Positions 17,363 to 25,673 of a stretch of 64,000 nucleotides of DNA are shown one piece after another. Position 1 is the first letter of the stretch. Each line of letters opens with the position of its first letter. This stretch comes from Candidatus Anaerostipes avistercoris (lineage in GTDB: Bacteria; Bacillota; Clostridia; Lachnospirales; Lachnospiraceae). The notes beneath the pieces are model-generated. The model was given only the letters and a program-made list of their open reading frames with translations. It was not told where the DNA came from and did not search any database. Location of the stretch: positions 1-64,000 of the forward strand of contig DWWD01000048.1 of NCBI GenBank assembly GCA_019119895.1, read 5' to 3'. Both the position numbers and the translations under genes were made by a program.

Positions 17363-18922
17363 ATGGACAACTACAGGAAAAGAATCAGCACACTGAAAAT
17401 GATTATCCTGATTATGTTTGCGGTAACCGTATTTGTGACCCTGCAGTTCGACTACGGAATGATGGAACTGGCGATCAATACGGTCTTTCTGGCTGCCATG
17501 GCGCTGATGACCAGCTATGCGCTGCAGCATGGACTGGATCAGATGAATGCTTATACAAGAGATATAGAAACTATGATACGGGAACTGGAAGATAGTAAAG
17601 ATGACTGCGGCGGCGACAGAGAGAAACTGGAAGCCAGGGTGCTCGGTGTCGATGCATTTATAGAAAATCAGGACATGAAAGAACACTATGAAGCGTATTG
17701 TGAAGCATACCGCAGGAAAAGCGCGGCAGGCTGCAATATTACGGACTTTTTAAATTTTGATCAGCTGACGGAAAATTTGTCTGTGAGATTCTGTCAGATT
17801 CTTCCGGGACTTATGACGGCAATGGGGATTCTGGGAACCTTTCTCGGACTTGCCATTGGCCTGACGAATTTTGACTTCAGCTCTTCCCAGTCGTTGGGAG
17901 AATCTATTCAGATCTTTATTTCCGGAATTAATATCGCGTTCTACACTTCTATTTACGGAATTGTTATTTCTATTTATATGAACAGTTTTTATAATTCAGT
18001 GGAAGAGCGGTTTGAAGAAAAGCTGATGAAACTGGAAAAGTGCTTTGATAAGCTTGGAATGAACCAGTCAGAGCAGAGCATGTGGGCGCGGCTGTATGAA
18101 GAAGAGAGAAGCCAGACCCGGTCTCTGGATCAGCTGAACAAAGAATTTGCCAGTCATCTGGCGGATGTACTGGGTGAGAGGCTGTCTAAATCTTTTAATA
18201 TGACCAATTCAAACATTCAGAATCTGATGGGGCAGATTCATGAGAGAGAAAATTCAGCTTTGGAGCAGATGGCAGGCAGTTTTCTGAAGAATCTCAACAG
18301 CAGCATTCAGTCTGATTATGCGTCTATGGCAGAGACGGTGGGAAATCTGGAGAAGAATTTCCAGACGCTGGGAGAATCTGTGGGATATCTGAGCCAGTGG
18401 CAGAAGGAAATGACCGATGAGATCCGGAAATTTGTCGCTGAAGTAAGTGAATCCAATCGAAGGATGGAAGAACTCACTGTTCAGAATATGGAGCAGATGC
18501 GCCGTTTTCATGACACGCTGCAGGGTTTTTCCAGCTCTATGGAACAGGCAGAGGGGATTAATGAGAAACTTTCCCGATATCAGGAAGAATCACAGTGTCA
18601 GCTGCAGCAGATGGAATCACTGACCAAAGAGCTTAAGAGAGAACAGGAAAAACAAAAAGAGGATTCTATTGATTTAAAATGGATTCAACAGGAAATCAAG
18701 CTTGGACAGGAGAAGATCAATTATCTCCTGGATCAGATCAACGAATTAGAGAAGAAAGAAAATAACAGCAAAGAAGCAGAGAGGATCCATGAAGTTTTGA
18801 AATCTTTGAGCGGCGAAATAGAAGAGACAGAGAAGCATCTTCTGGACGCCATAGAAAACACAACACTGCGCGGCAAAATCCGCAGTTTCGGAAGTCTTTT
18901 TAATAAGGAGAAAGAGGCATAG
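17363..18922 (+). CDS. MotA/TolQ/ExbB-like proton channel protein with long coiled-coil tail (ZorA-like)
   Basis: A 519-residue membrane protein. Four hydrophobic segments lie near residues 13-29, 38-54, 145-168 and 187-207. The second pair carries the MotA/ExbB signature: LPGLMTAMGILGTFLGLAIG followed by GINIAFYTSIYGIV. Residues 210-500 are hydrophilic and helical, rich in Glu, Gln and Lys, which predicts a long cytoplasmic coiled-coil tail as in ZorA of Zorya defence systems. With the next gene it should form an ion-driven stator. ATG 17363 has GGAGGA seven bases upstream. No flagellar genes are near, so this is not motility MotA. First gene of the operon. Confidence 0.82.
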   Translation: MDNYRKRISTLKMIILIMFAVTVFVTLQFDYGMMELAINTVFLAAMALMTSYALQHGLDQMNAYTRDIETMIRELEDSKDDCGGDREKLEARVLGVDAFIENQDMKEHYEAYCEAYRRKSAAGCNITDFLNFDQLTENLSVRFCQILPGLMTAMGILGTFLGLAIGLTNFDFSSSQSLGESIQIFISGINIAFYTSIYGIVISIYMNSFYNSVEERFEEKLMKLEKCFDKLGMNQSEQSMWARLYEEERSQTRSLDQLNKEFASHLADVLGERLSKSFNMTNSNIQNLMGQIHERENSALEQMAGSFLKNLNSSIQSDYASMAETVGNLEKNFQTLGESVGYLSQWQKEMTDEIRKFVAEVSESNRRMEELTVQNMEQMRRFHDTLQGFSSSMEQAEGINEKLSRYQEESQCQLQQMESLTKELKREQEKQKEDSIDLKWIQQEIKLGQEKINYLLDQINELEKKENNSKEAERIHEVLKSLSGEIEETEKHLLDAIENTTLRGKIRSFGSLFNKEKEA

Positions 18923-19705
18923 ATGAGCAGACGGAAAAAGAGAAAAAACAGGAAGATCATGGACTACTGGCAGTCCTATTCTGATATGATGGCAGCTCTG
19001 CTGCTGGTTTTTATTTTGATTGTCTTTGCGGTGATTCAGAGACTGCAGACACAGCAGGATGAGATTGCGGCGAAACAGGCAATCGTGGACAAACAGAAGA
19101 TTACCATTGAAAAACTGGGCGGAGATGCGGATGGAGGCATGACCAAGTTTGAAGAGATGGAACAGAAGGTTTCCAAGATCATCGGTGTAAAAGCTGAAAT
19201 CATAGAAGATTTGAGGAAAGAATTAAACAACGTGAATCTTGAGATTGACGGACAGACTGGCGCGATCCAGTTTGATTCTGAAATCTTGTTTGATACAGAC
19301 AAGGCAGATTTGAAGACATCCGGGAAGAAAGAACTGGACCGGTTTATGAAAGGATATTTTAAAGTTCTTCTGAATGATAAATTCAGGAATCATATTGCGG
19401 AGATTATCGTGGAGGGACATACGGACACAGACGGAAGCTACGACTATAATCTGGAATTATCACAGAGAAGGGCGCTGAATGTGGCAAAATATTGTCTGAA
19501 TAATAAAAATCTGGATTTGGATACAGAGCAGAAAGAACAGCTGAGGAAAATTATAACTGCCAACGGGCGGTCTTTCAGCAATCCGATCCGCAAAAACGAC
19601 GGGACTATAGACAAGGACAAATCCCGCAGGGTTGTATTTCAGTTTCGACTGAAAGATGATGAAATGATACAGCAGCTGCAGGATATATTAAACGGAAAGG
19701 AATAA
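18923..19705 (+). CDS. MotB/OmpA-like peptidoglycan-binding stator partner (ZorB-like)
   Basis: A 260-residue protein with a basic N-terminal tail and one transmembrane helix near residues 20-38. The helix starts SYSDMMAALLLVF and carries the acidic residue (Asp21) that binds the ion in MotB/ZorB proteins. A helical linker follows. Residues 115-250 form an OmpA domain with LFDTDKADL, EGHTDTDGSYDY and the LSQRRA motif, which bind peptidoglycan. It starts directly after the stop of the channel gene. Together they make a MotAB-like motor anchored to the cell wall. Confidence 0.87.
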   Translation: MSRRKKRKNRKIMDYWQSYSDMMAALLLVFILIVFAVIQRLQTQQDEIAAKQAIVDKQKITIEKLGGDADGGMTKFEEMEQKVSKIIGVKAEIIEDLRKELNNVNLEIDGQTGAIQFDSEILFDTDKADLKTSGKKELDRFMKGYFKVLLNDKFRNHIAEIIVEGHTDTDGSYDYNLELSQRRALNVAKYCLNNKNLDLDTEQKEQLRKIITANGRSFSNPIRKNDGTIDKDKSRRVVFQFRLKDDEMIQQLQDILNGKE

Positions 19706-19737
19706 GGCTGACTTAAACTGTTGGAGAGGGAATGCAA

Positions 19738-21735
19738 ATGAAGAAATTGTCAAAAAGAGAATTCATAGAGAGTGTTCGGAAACTAAAAGGGGAAACGGTC
19801 CTGTGGCTGGTTATTTTGTATGAGGGTCTGCTTCTGGTGCCTGCTTTAGTAAAAGGAGTCAAGGGAAGCGGAAATGACGCGGTTTATTTCGGCTATCATT
19901 ATCTGGAATTTTTTCTGATCCTTGCCCTGGGGACCATTCTTTTTTATTTTGTGACTCTGTACATATTAGAGGGAAATCAGAAAATCGTATTGTATTCTTC
20001 CATTCTCCTGACCTGGGGAGTTTTTATGGAACTTCTCCTGCTGTTTCCGGGAGATGACGATCTGAATTCAGGATTTATCATAAGAAATATCATTCTTCTG
20101 CTGGCGGCCTATGTTTCAGCGGTGCTGGCGGGAGTGCTGTTTATCAAAATAAGAAAATTCAGGCAGGACAGTGTCAGCTTTCTTCTGGCGTGTCTTTCGG
20201 TCCTGTTTTATATTTTGCTGATGTTATTCGGTGTCGGTCCGGGCGGGCAGGCAAATCCTGAAGCCAGGACGAATCTTCCGTTTCCGGTGGTCGGTTCCAT
20301 TCCGGTAACGGAAATATTAAAAGTTATTTTTCTGATGGTACTGGTGTGTCTTCTGTGTAAACAGGCAAGGTCAAAGGAAGAGAAAAGGAAACGTCTGATG
20401 CTGTCAGCTCTTTATACCGGAATCAATATGCTCGGAATGCTGGCGATCAATGAGATGGGAAGTCTGCTGATCGTACTGCTGGTGTATATTGCATTTATCG
20501 TAATCTACATGCAGGAAATCAAATATTCGATTGCAGTGATCGCAGCCGGGGTTCTGATCGTACTGTCTGGAGTGATGGCCGGAGAAATGATGACGGATTC
20601 CATCAACAAAAAAATCAGCGCAAAAGAGCTGATCTCCTGTTTTTATGACAGAGAAGTGCCGTCCACATCCGGATATCACGGCGGCAGCGGAACGATTGAA
20701 GATTTCAGGCCGGCTCTTACGGATTATTTTGATGGAAAAAGCAGGGGAAACGACCGGAAAGTAACAGAGACTGAACTGAAAAAAATAGTGGGAAACGCCC
20801 AGGAAGATGCGCTCAGTGAAGCAGAAGAGCAGGCGGTCGAGGCACTGTTTTCAGACAAGACGGAGATTGGCTACGGTGATATGAAAGCAGCGGTTGAAGA
20901 CCGGAAAAATCAGTCCATGATGATTGCCATGAGCTATCTTTTTGCGGATCAGGGTGATAAGGAAGATTTTCTGGGAACTTACTATTTTACAAAAATATAT
21001 AATTATTATGTTAATTACGGGGACACCAATGCTCTGGAAAGATTTTATGTACCGAAATACGGAAAAGTAAAGACCAGATTCTACTGCTGGACGCATCCGG
21101 AATGGGATAACGGTGATTCCGGATATCAGAATTACCGGGCAAGGGCCGGAGTCCGGGATGGAGGACTCTTCGGCAAGGATTCTGCCGAAATCAGTACAGT
21201 GCCGAATGCAGACTCTGATATGATTTTTGTTGCCATATCAGAAATGTTCGGGAATATATGTCCGGTGCTGCTTCTGCTTTTGTTTTTCATGCTGTTTTGG
21301 GAAGGCAAGAAGATTGTGTTGTCTACAAAGCATGAATACAACAGTGGTATGGCTTTCGGTATTTCTTTTATGATCTGGATACAGGCTGTTTTCATGACGG
21401 CCAGTAATTACGGGCTTTTTCCGATTTTCGGAATGCCGATTCCGTTTATTTCCAACGGAGGAGCTTCCAAATGCGTGACTATGGCGATGATCGGGATCAT
21501 GGTCGTTATGTCTGCAGTTGAAATGGAAGAAGATGCAGTGGAAGATGAACGAACCAAGAACCGTATGGTCATATTGTCCCGGTATTATGTGACCGAGCCA
21601 TTGAAACATCTTGGGAAAGCTGTCTGGGCATTTATATGTCAGAAAGCCGGAGAATTGAAGAAGGCGGCCGTGGTGAAGATCAGGAAAAAGCTGAGGGAGA
21701 AGAGGAATGGAAACACACGCAGACGGAAACGGTAA
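19738..21735 (+). CDS. SEDS-family (FtsW/RodA/SpoVE) glycosyltransferase with large inserted extracellular region
   Basis: A multi-pass protein of 665 residues, far longer than the usual 370-430. SEDS landmarks are present in order: IPVTEILKVIF (like the PSE-x-x-K helix), NEMGSLLIVLL (like QPD-x-G), GGLFGKDSAEISTVPNADSD followed by MIF (the catalytic-loop aspartate) and GMPIPFISNGGASK. The extra roughly 170 residues, about 290-460, are hydrophilic and inserted before the catalytic loop, outside the membrane by the SEDS topology. The family polymerises lipid II with a partner penicillin-binding protein, and such a gene lies at 29592. ATG 19738 is preferred over 19732 because of spacing to GAGGG. 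Confidence 0.85.
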   Translation: MKKLSKREFIESVRKLKGETVLWLVILYEGLLLVPALVKGVKGSGNDAVYFGYHYLEFFLILALGTILFYFVTLYILEGNQKIVLYSSILLTWGVFMELLLLFPGDDDLNSGFIIRNIILLLAAYVSAVLAGVLFIKIRKFRQDSVSFLLACLSVLFYILLMLFGVGPGGQANPEARTNLPFPVVGSIPVTEILKVIFLMVLVCLLCKQARSKEEKRKRLMLSALYTGINMLGMLAINEMGSLLIVLLVYIAFIVIYMQEIKYSIAVIAAGVLIVLSGVMAGEMMTDSINKKISAKELISCFYDREVPSTSGYHGGSGTIEDFRPALTDYFDGKSRGNDRKVTETELKKIVGNAQEDALSEAEEQAVEALFSDKTEIGYGDMKAAVEDRKNQSMMIAMSYLFADQGDKEDFLGTYYFTKIYNYYVNYGDTNALERFYVPKYGKVKTRFYCWTHPEWDNGDSGYQNYRARAGVRDGGLFGKDSAEISTVPNADSDMIFVAISEMFGNICPVLLLLLFFMLFWEGKKIVLSTKHEYNSGMAFGISFMIWIQAVFMTASNYGLFPIFGMPIPFISNGGASKCVTMAMIGIMVVMSAVEMEEDAVEDERTKNRMVILSRYYVTEPLKHLGKAVWAFICQKAGELKKAAVVKIRKKLREKRNGNTRRRKR

Positions 21736-22438
21736 CTGGAAACTGACCAAATGCAGGCTCCGGCAGTATCTCAGGAAAATGAGTGACAGAGACAGGGAAA
21801 AGATGACCGTTCTCTGGAGCAAGCCGGATCTGGTTGACCGTGTATATTATGAATACTATCAGGCAGGTGAGCCGGGATACCGGCAGTATATGGACCGGTA
21901 TGAGGCAAATCAGAAATTCCTTGACCGGATCCGGGAGATTTTCCGGGAAGATATTTTTGAGCTGGATGCGGCAGTAACTTTGGAATTGTGGGAAATCCTC
22001 GATGAAAATCATGCATCTCAGGACAAGCATGTTTTGTCCAGGATGAGACAGAGCCTTGCGGGAAAACAAAAAGATGGTGTGCGGAAAAAACTGCAGAAAT
22101 ACGCTAATCCCGGAATTGTGATCCGGGAAGAACATATCAGGGCGTATCTGGAACTGCTGACAGAGCAGAAAAAACGGGAACGTCAGCTTCAGGAAGCGAA
22201 AAAGAGAATTCCTGACAAAATCCTTTTGTACCTGCAGACACAAGGAGACAGAATCCCGGCGGTTCATGATGGATGCAGAATCCTGGATTACTGCGCCGAA
22301 CAGATGAAATCGTTTCATTTTCCAAAAGAGGAGACCCTGTTCTGGAAAGATACACTGGTTGCGGCCGCCACAGCCGGGTCATCAGAAATATGGACAGAAA
22401 TTAAGAACTTAGTGACAGAAGAAGAGATGGGAGAGTGA
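21707..22438 (+). CDS. Unknown soluble operon protein
   Basis: A 243-residue protein of unrecognised family. It starts inside the last 29 bases of the SEDS gene, with AGAGG as ribosome site, so translation is coupled. No signal peptide, membrane segment or nucleotide-binding motif is visible. It is charged and almost entirely helical by composition, with aromatic-rich segments such as RVYYEYYQAGEPGYRQYM and FPKEETLFW. A repeat-like or adaptor fold is possible. Its fixed place between the SEDS and coiled-coil membrane genes suggests a cytoplasmic component of the same machine. Confidence 0.75.
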   Translation: METHADGNGNWKLTKCRLRQYLRKMSDRDREKMTVLWSKPDLVDRVYYEYYQAGEPGYRQYMDRYEANQKFLDRIREIFREDIFELDAAVTLELWEILDENHASQDKHVLSRMRQSLAGKQKDGVRKKLQKYANPGIVIREEHIRAYLELLTEQKKRERQLQEAKKRIPDKILLYLQTQGDRIPAVHDGCRILDYCAEQMKSFHFPKEETLFWKDTLVAAATAGSSEIWTEIKNLVTEEEMGE

Positions 22439-22440
22439 TT

Positions 22441-24171
22441 ATGAAAGGAAGAGTGAATATAAGAGGGAAAGTGTTCAGAGTGCTGATCATGCTGTTCTTA
22501 ACATTCGTATTTGCTCTGCCTGCAGGTGCAACAGAACTTCGGGCGGATGAAAGTTACCCTTTTGAAATGTACTATGACCCGGAAGAAGATGGATGGGCCA
22601 ATGAGAAACGTGTCAATATGGACGGCGGACTCAGCTTCACAGTTCCGGATATGAGCATCCGGTCTATGGATTTAATCGTATATGGCACCGGCAGCCCGAA
22701 ACTGCAGGAATTAAGAAATGAGGCGGGCAGTCAGGTTGATTTTGAAGAAGAACATACCGATGATGAATCCTATGCCTGCTATAAGGTACAGGATGTTTCA
22801 GAAGGGGACTGGAATCTGACTGTCACATCCACAGATATGACCAGCACAAAAGTATATATTATCTATAACAGTGCGATTACGGCCAGGTATGCCATCGAGC
22901 AGGAAATCGGAAATCCGGACAGCGGATACTACCAGGCGCTGATCCGGCTGTATAACACCGATAATAAACAACTGAAACTCAGCAACCGGAAGGTGGAATA
23001 TCTGGTAGATGACCGGTCGCTGATGAGCGAGACAGAGAAAAACGATGATTTTAACTGTTACCTGGGAGCGGCAGGGCTGGATGAAGATGATATGAAGATG
23101 CTGGGGGATAACTATTCTTTTCATGTGACAGCAACGGCAGAAGACGGCTCCATTGTTCTCCTGAGAAGCAGTCATGCTTCTGGCAGTGAATTTGATGATA
23201 TCAAGGATAAATATAATCCATCCTGGTGGCAGAGATTCAGGGCAAAACCGGCGGGGGAACAGAGAAATATTATTATGCTGGCAGTGCTGCTGTTGATCAT
23301 CGCTGCTGTTCTTATTATATTTATTCGAAAGAGCCGATTTTGGGAAAAGAAGAGTATCCGGGAGGAAAGCGAAAAAAAGAAACGGTATGAATCTGCGTTG
23401 AAAAATATCAGGGATGCAGGTGTTGAGCTGAAACGTTTTAAAGAAACGGCGGAAGAAATTGAAGATATCCTGAAAAAGCTGGAGCCTTATATCTATCTGA
23501 TCGAGGGAAGCATTTCACAGAGGCAGAGGATGAAATACAGCAATATGCTGCAGCCGGAATTTCTGGATGAGATGGAAAAGACATACTGCAGAGCGAAAGA
23601 AAAGATGGATGAGTGGACCAGGGCACAGGAGGCAAAGAGAAAGCTTCCGGGAGACGAAGAAAAGAAAGCTCTGCAAAATATCTCCAAACGCCGTACTGTG
23701 ATTCAGGAAAACGCAGAAGATCTGGCACAATACAGGGCGCTTCTTGGGGATTTGAGAGAGGAAATCGAGAAATATCAGGGACACAGGATATACCGGGATA
23801 TTTATGTTCTGGTTCAGAGTGAAGGATGTCTGTATTACGGGAGCATTGTCGCTAAGGATCTTGGACTTCCGAGAAAATCCGGCATTCAGAACCTGAATCT
23901 CCAGAAAATGAAAGACGAAAAGGGAATCAGGAAAGTTCAGTTCAGTGAATTTGATTTTGGAGGTCTTGTTCTGGGAATCGGCGTGACATCCGACGAAGAA
24001 CGGCAGGAAGTCGTATTATTCTCTGATCGAAAATTAAGGAGCACGACGGTGGATGATCTGGAGGATATGGAAGAGAAGTCAGTTCTTGGTCCGTATCAGT
24101 ACCGCAATATAGAAGGGCTGGATCTGTATGTCAGCAATCCTGAAAATATGTTCCGGATTGTCAGACAGTAA
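22441..24171 (+). CDS. Signal-peptide membrane protein with extracellular domain and cytoplasmic coiled coil
   Basis: A 576-residue protein of unrecognised family. Residues 1-29 form a signal peptide ending FALPAGATEL. About 235 residues outside the cell follow, beta-rich, with an immunoglobulin-like appearance. One membrane helix (IIMLAVLLLIIAAVLIIFI) follows, then a long charged coiled coil of roughly 140 residues. The last roughly 130 residues are globular and may be a separate domain (VLVQSEGCLYYGSIVAKDLG). Type I topology would link an outside event to the cytoplasm. The start overlaps the previous stop region; ATG 22441 suits GGGAGA best. Confidence 0.8.
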   Translation: MKGRVNIRGKVFRVLIMLFLTFVFALPAGATELRADESYPFEMYYDPEEDGWANEKRVNMDGGLSFTVPDMSIRSMDLIVYGTGSPKLQELRNEAGSQVDFEEEHTDDESYACYKVQDVSEGDWNLTVTSTDMTSTKVYIIYNSAITARYAIEQEIGNPDSGYYQALIRLYNTDNKQLKLSNRKVEYLVDDRSLMSETEKNDDFNCYLGAAGLDEDDMKMLGDNYSFHVTATAEDGSIVLLRSSHASGSEFDDIKDKYNPSWWQRFRAKPAGEQRNIIMLAVLLLIIAAVLIIFIRKSRFWEKKSIREESEKKKRYESALKNIRDAGVELKRFKETAEEIEDILKKLEPYIYLIEGSISQRQRMKYSNMLQPEFLDEMEKTYCRAKEKMDEWTRAQEAKRKLPGDEEKKALQNISKRRTVIQENAEDLAQYRALLGDLREEIEKYQGHRIYRDIYVLVQSEGCLYYGSIVAKDLGLPRKSGIQNLNLQKMKDEKGIRKVQFSEFDFGGLVLGIGVTSDEERQEVVLFSDRKLRSTTVDDLEDMEEKSVLGPYQYRNIEGLDLYVSNPENMFRIVRQ

Positions 24172-24191
24172 GAAAAAGAAAGGAGTTCCAA

Positions 24192-25673
24192 ATGCGTATT
24201 TGTCCATTTTGTCTGAACAAAATTGAAAGTACAGAAGTTGATTATTTATTCGAGGACGAATTCAGTGACTGGGATTTTCTGGGCGGCATGCGCAATCTGG
24301 AAGATTTCCCCCTGAACGCCAGAGAAGATAAAAAATATATTGCTTTCCGCAGACAGAAGAAACTTGCTGTAACGGACAGAGCGGATACCACCAGGGTCTT
24401 TGTCAGAAAAGAAGAGTTATATTCATTTATTACACAGCTTCGAAGGTACTGCGGAGTGGAGTATAACGGAGAAGTCTGGGTGGACAATCAGATCGACGAG
24501 AAATTTGAGTTCGAGGACGGCGAGATTTTGAGAATCAGGTATCAGAACCGGGAAAATGAGGATTCCATCCTGGACGTCTCCAGTGAGATCACAACCAGAA
24601 GAGCCAATATGATCTGCCGGCACTGCCATAATATCCTGCCTTCAGGATTTTTTCAGTACCGGCAGGTTACCATCGGCCTTGTAGGAAAGAAAGACGCCGG
24701 AAAGACCTGTATGCTGGTATCCATGCTTGCAAATCAAAGAAAAGCACTCAATGGAAGCAGTGAAGTTCTTTCTTTTGAGGAAGCCCAGACAATACAGGAT
24801 CCCAGTTACCGGGAACTGCGGGAGAAGGTAAGACTTTTGGAGGAGAACGGCATCTGCCCGGATTCCACCAGGGGCGAATTCATACCGCCGATGATACTGA
24901 AGGCTGTATGGCATGCTGAAGGAAAGGATGATCCGTTTATGGTGTGTATTTATGATGCTGCCGGGGAGCTGCTGGAAAATTCAGCACAAAACGGCAGTGT
25001 TCTGAATAATATTCTGAGCACCGACGGATGGATTTATCTGATCGATCCCCAGAATACAAAACTGGGTAACATGATCGAGACACTCTCGGACAAAGGACGA
25101 AGCAGGATTCTGACAAAGGCCGGAATCCAGAATATTAACCGTCAGAGAAAAATGCAGCAGTCTGATTCCGGCGGTGAAAAAGTCCGTGAGATCATGCAGG
25201 CTCTCCTGACGGATATCAATACAACAGCCCAGAATCGAAATTTCTGCGATGATCTGCTGCAGGTTTTATGGACGAAACAGGCAGGATTTACAAATAGACG
25301 GCCGGAGATGGCGTTTGTCCTGAGCAAATCAGATGAAGTCATGCAGTTTTTGAATGGGAAATATGGGGAATGGGCTTTGTTTGACAGAGACATCCATTAT
25401 CTGTCCCCGGAAGGAAGTGAAGCATACAGAGACCGGAAAGAGAAAATACAGGAGATTTTTCAGGATTTTGTCATGGACAGTGATGATATGAATACATATG
25501 GTAATATATATCTTGCTTCCGCGCTGGGATGTCCGACAAAACAAAAAAATATAAATGGTACGATGATCTATAAACTGGATGGAAAGTATGATCCGATTCG
25601 GATTGGGGAAGCTTTTGTACGTACAGCGATGGCATTAATAGAAAACAAGGCAAGAAGGGAAGATGAGGAATGA
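24192..25673 (+). CDS. Zinc-ribbon P-loop GTPase
   Basis: A 493-residue protein with an N-terminal split zinc ribbon. CPFC (residues 4-7) and CRHC (142-145) flank a beta-rich insert. The GTPase domain follows: P-loop GKKDAGKT (165-172), a switch/G3 motif DAAGE (255-259) and a G4-like SKSD (378-381) that indicates guanine specificity. The layout fits the double-GTPase (DO-GTPase) type described beside GAP1 proteins in NTP-dependent conflict systems; this match is from memory of the family. It overlaps the next gene by four bases (ATGA), which supports a physical complex with the GAP1-like protein. Confidence 0.82.
   Translation: MRICPFCLNKIESTEVDYLFEDEFSDWDFLGGMRNLEDFPLNAREDKKYIAFRRQKKLAVTDRADTTRVFVRKEELYSFITQLRRYCGVEYNGEVWVDNQIDEKFEFEDGEILRIRYQNRENEDSILDVSSEITTRRANMICRHCHNILPSGFFQYRQVTIGLVGKKDAGKTCMLVSMLANQRKALNGSSEVLSFEEAQTIQDPSYRELREKVRLLEENGICPDSTRGEFIPPMILKAVWHAEGKDDPFMVCIYDAAGELLENSAQNGSVLNNILSTDGWIYLIDPQNTKLGNMIETLSDKGRSRILTKAGIQNINRQRKMQQSDSGGEKVREIMQALLTDINTTAQNRNFCDDLLQVLWTKQAGFTNRRPEMAFVLSKSDEVMQFLNGKYGEWALFDRDIHYLSPEGSEAYRDRKEKIQEIFQDFVMDSDDMNTYGNIYLASALGCPTKQKNINGTMIYKLDGKYDPIRIGEAFVRTAMALIENKARREDEE

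Noticed and set aside
17363-19705. Flagellar motA/motB
   Set aside because: The channel protein has a far longer tail than MotA, and no flagellar or chemotaxis gene is in the window.
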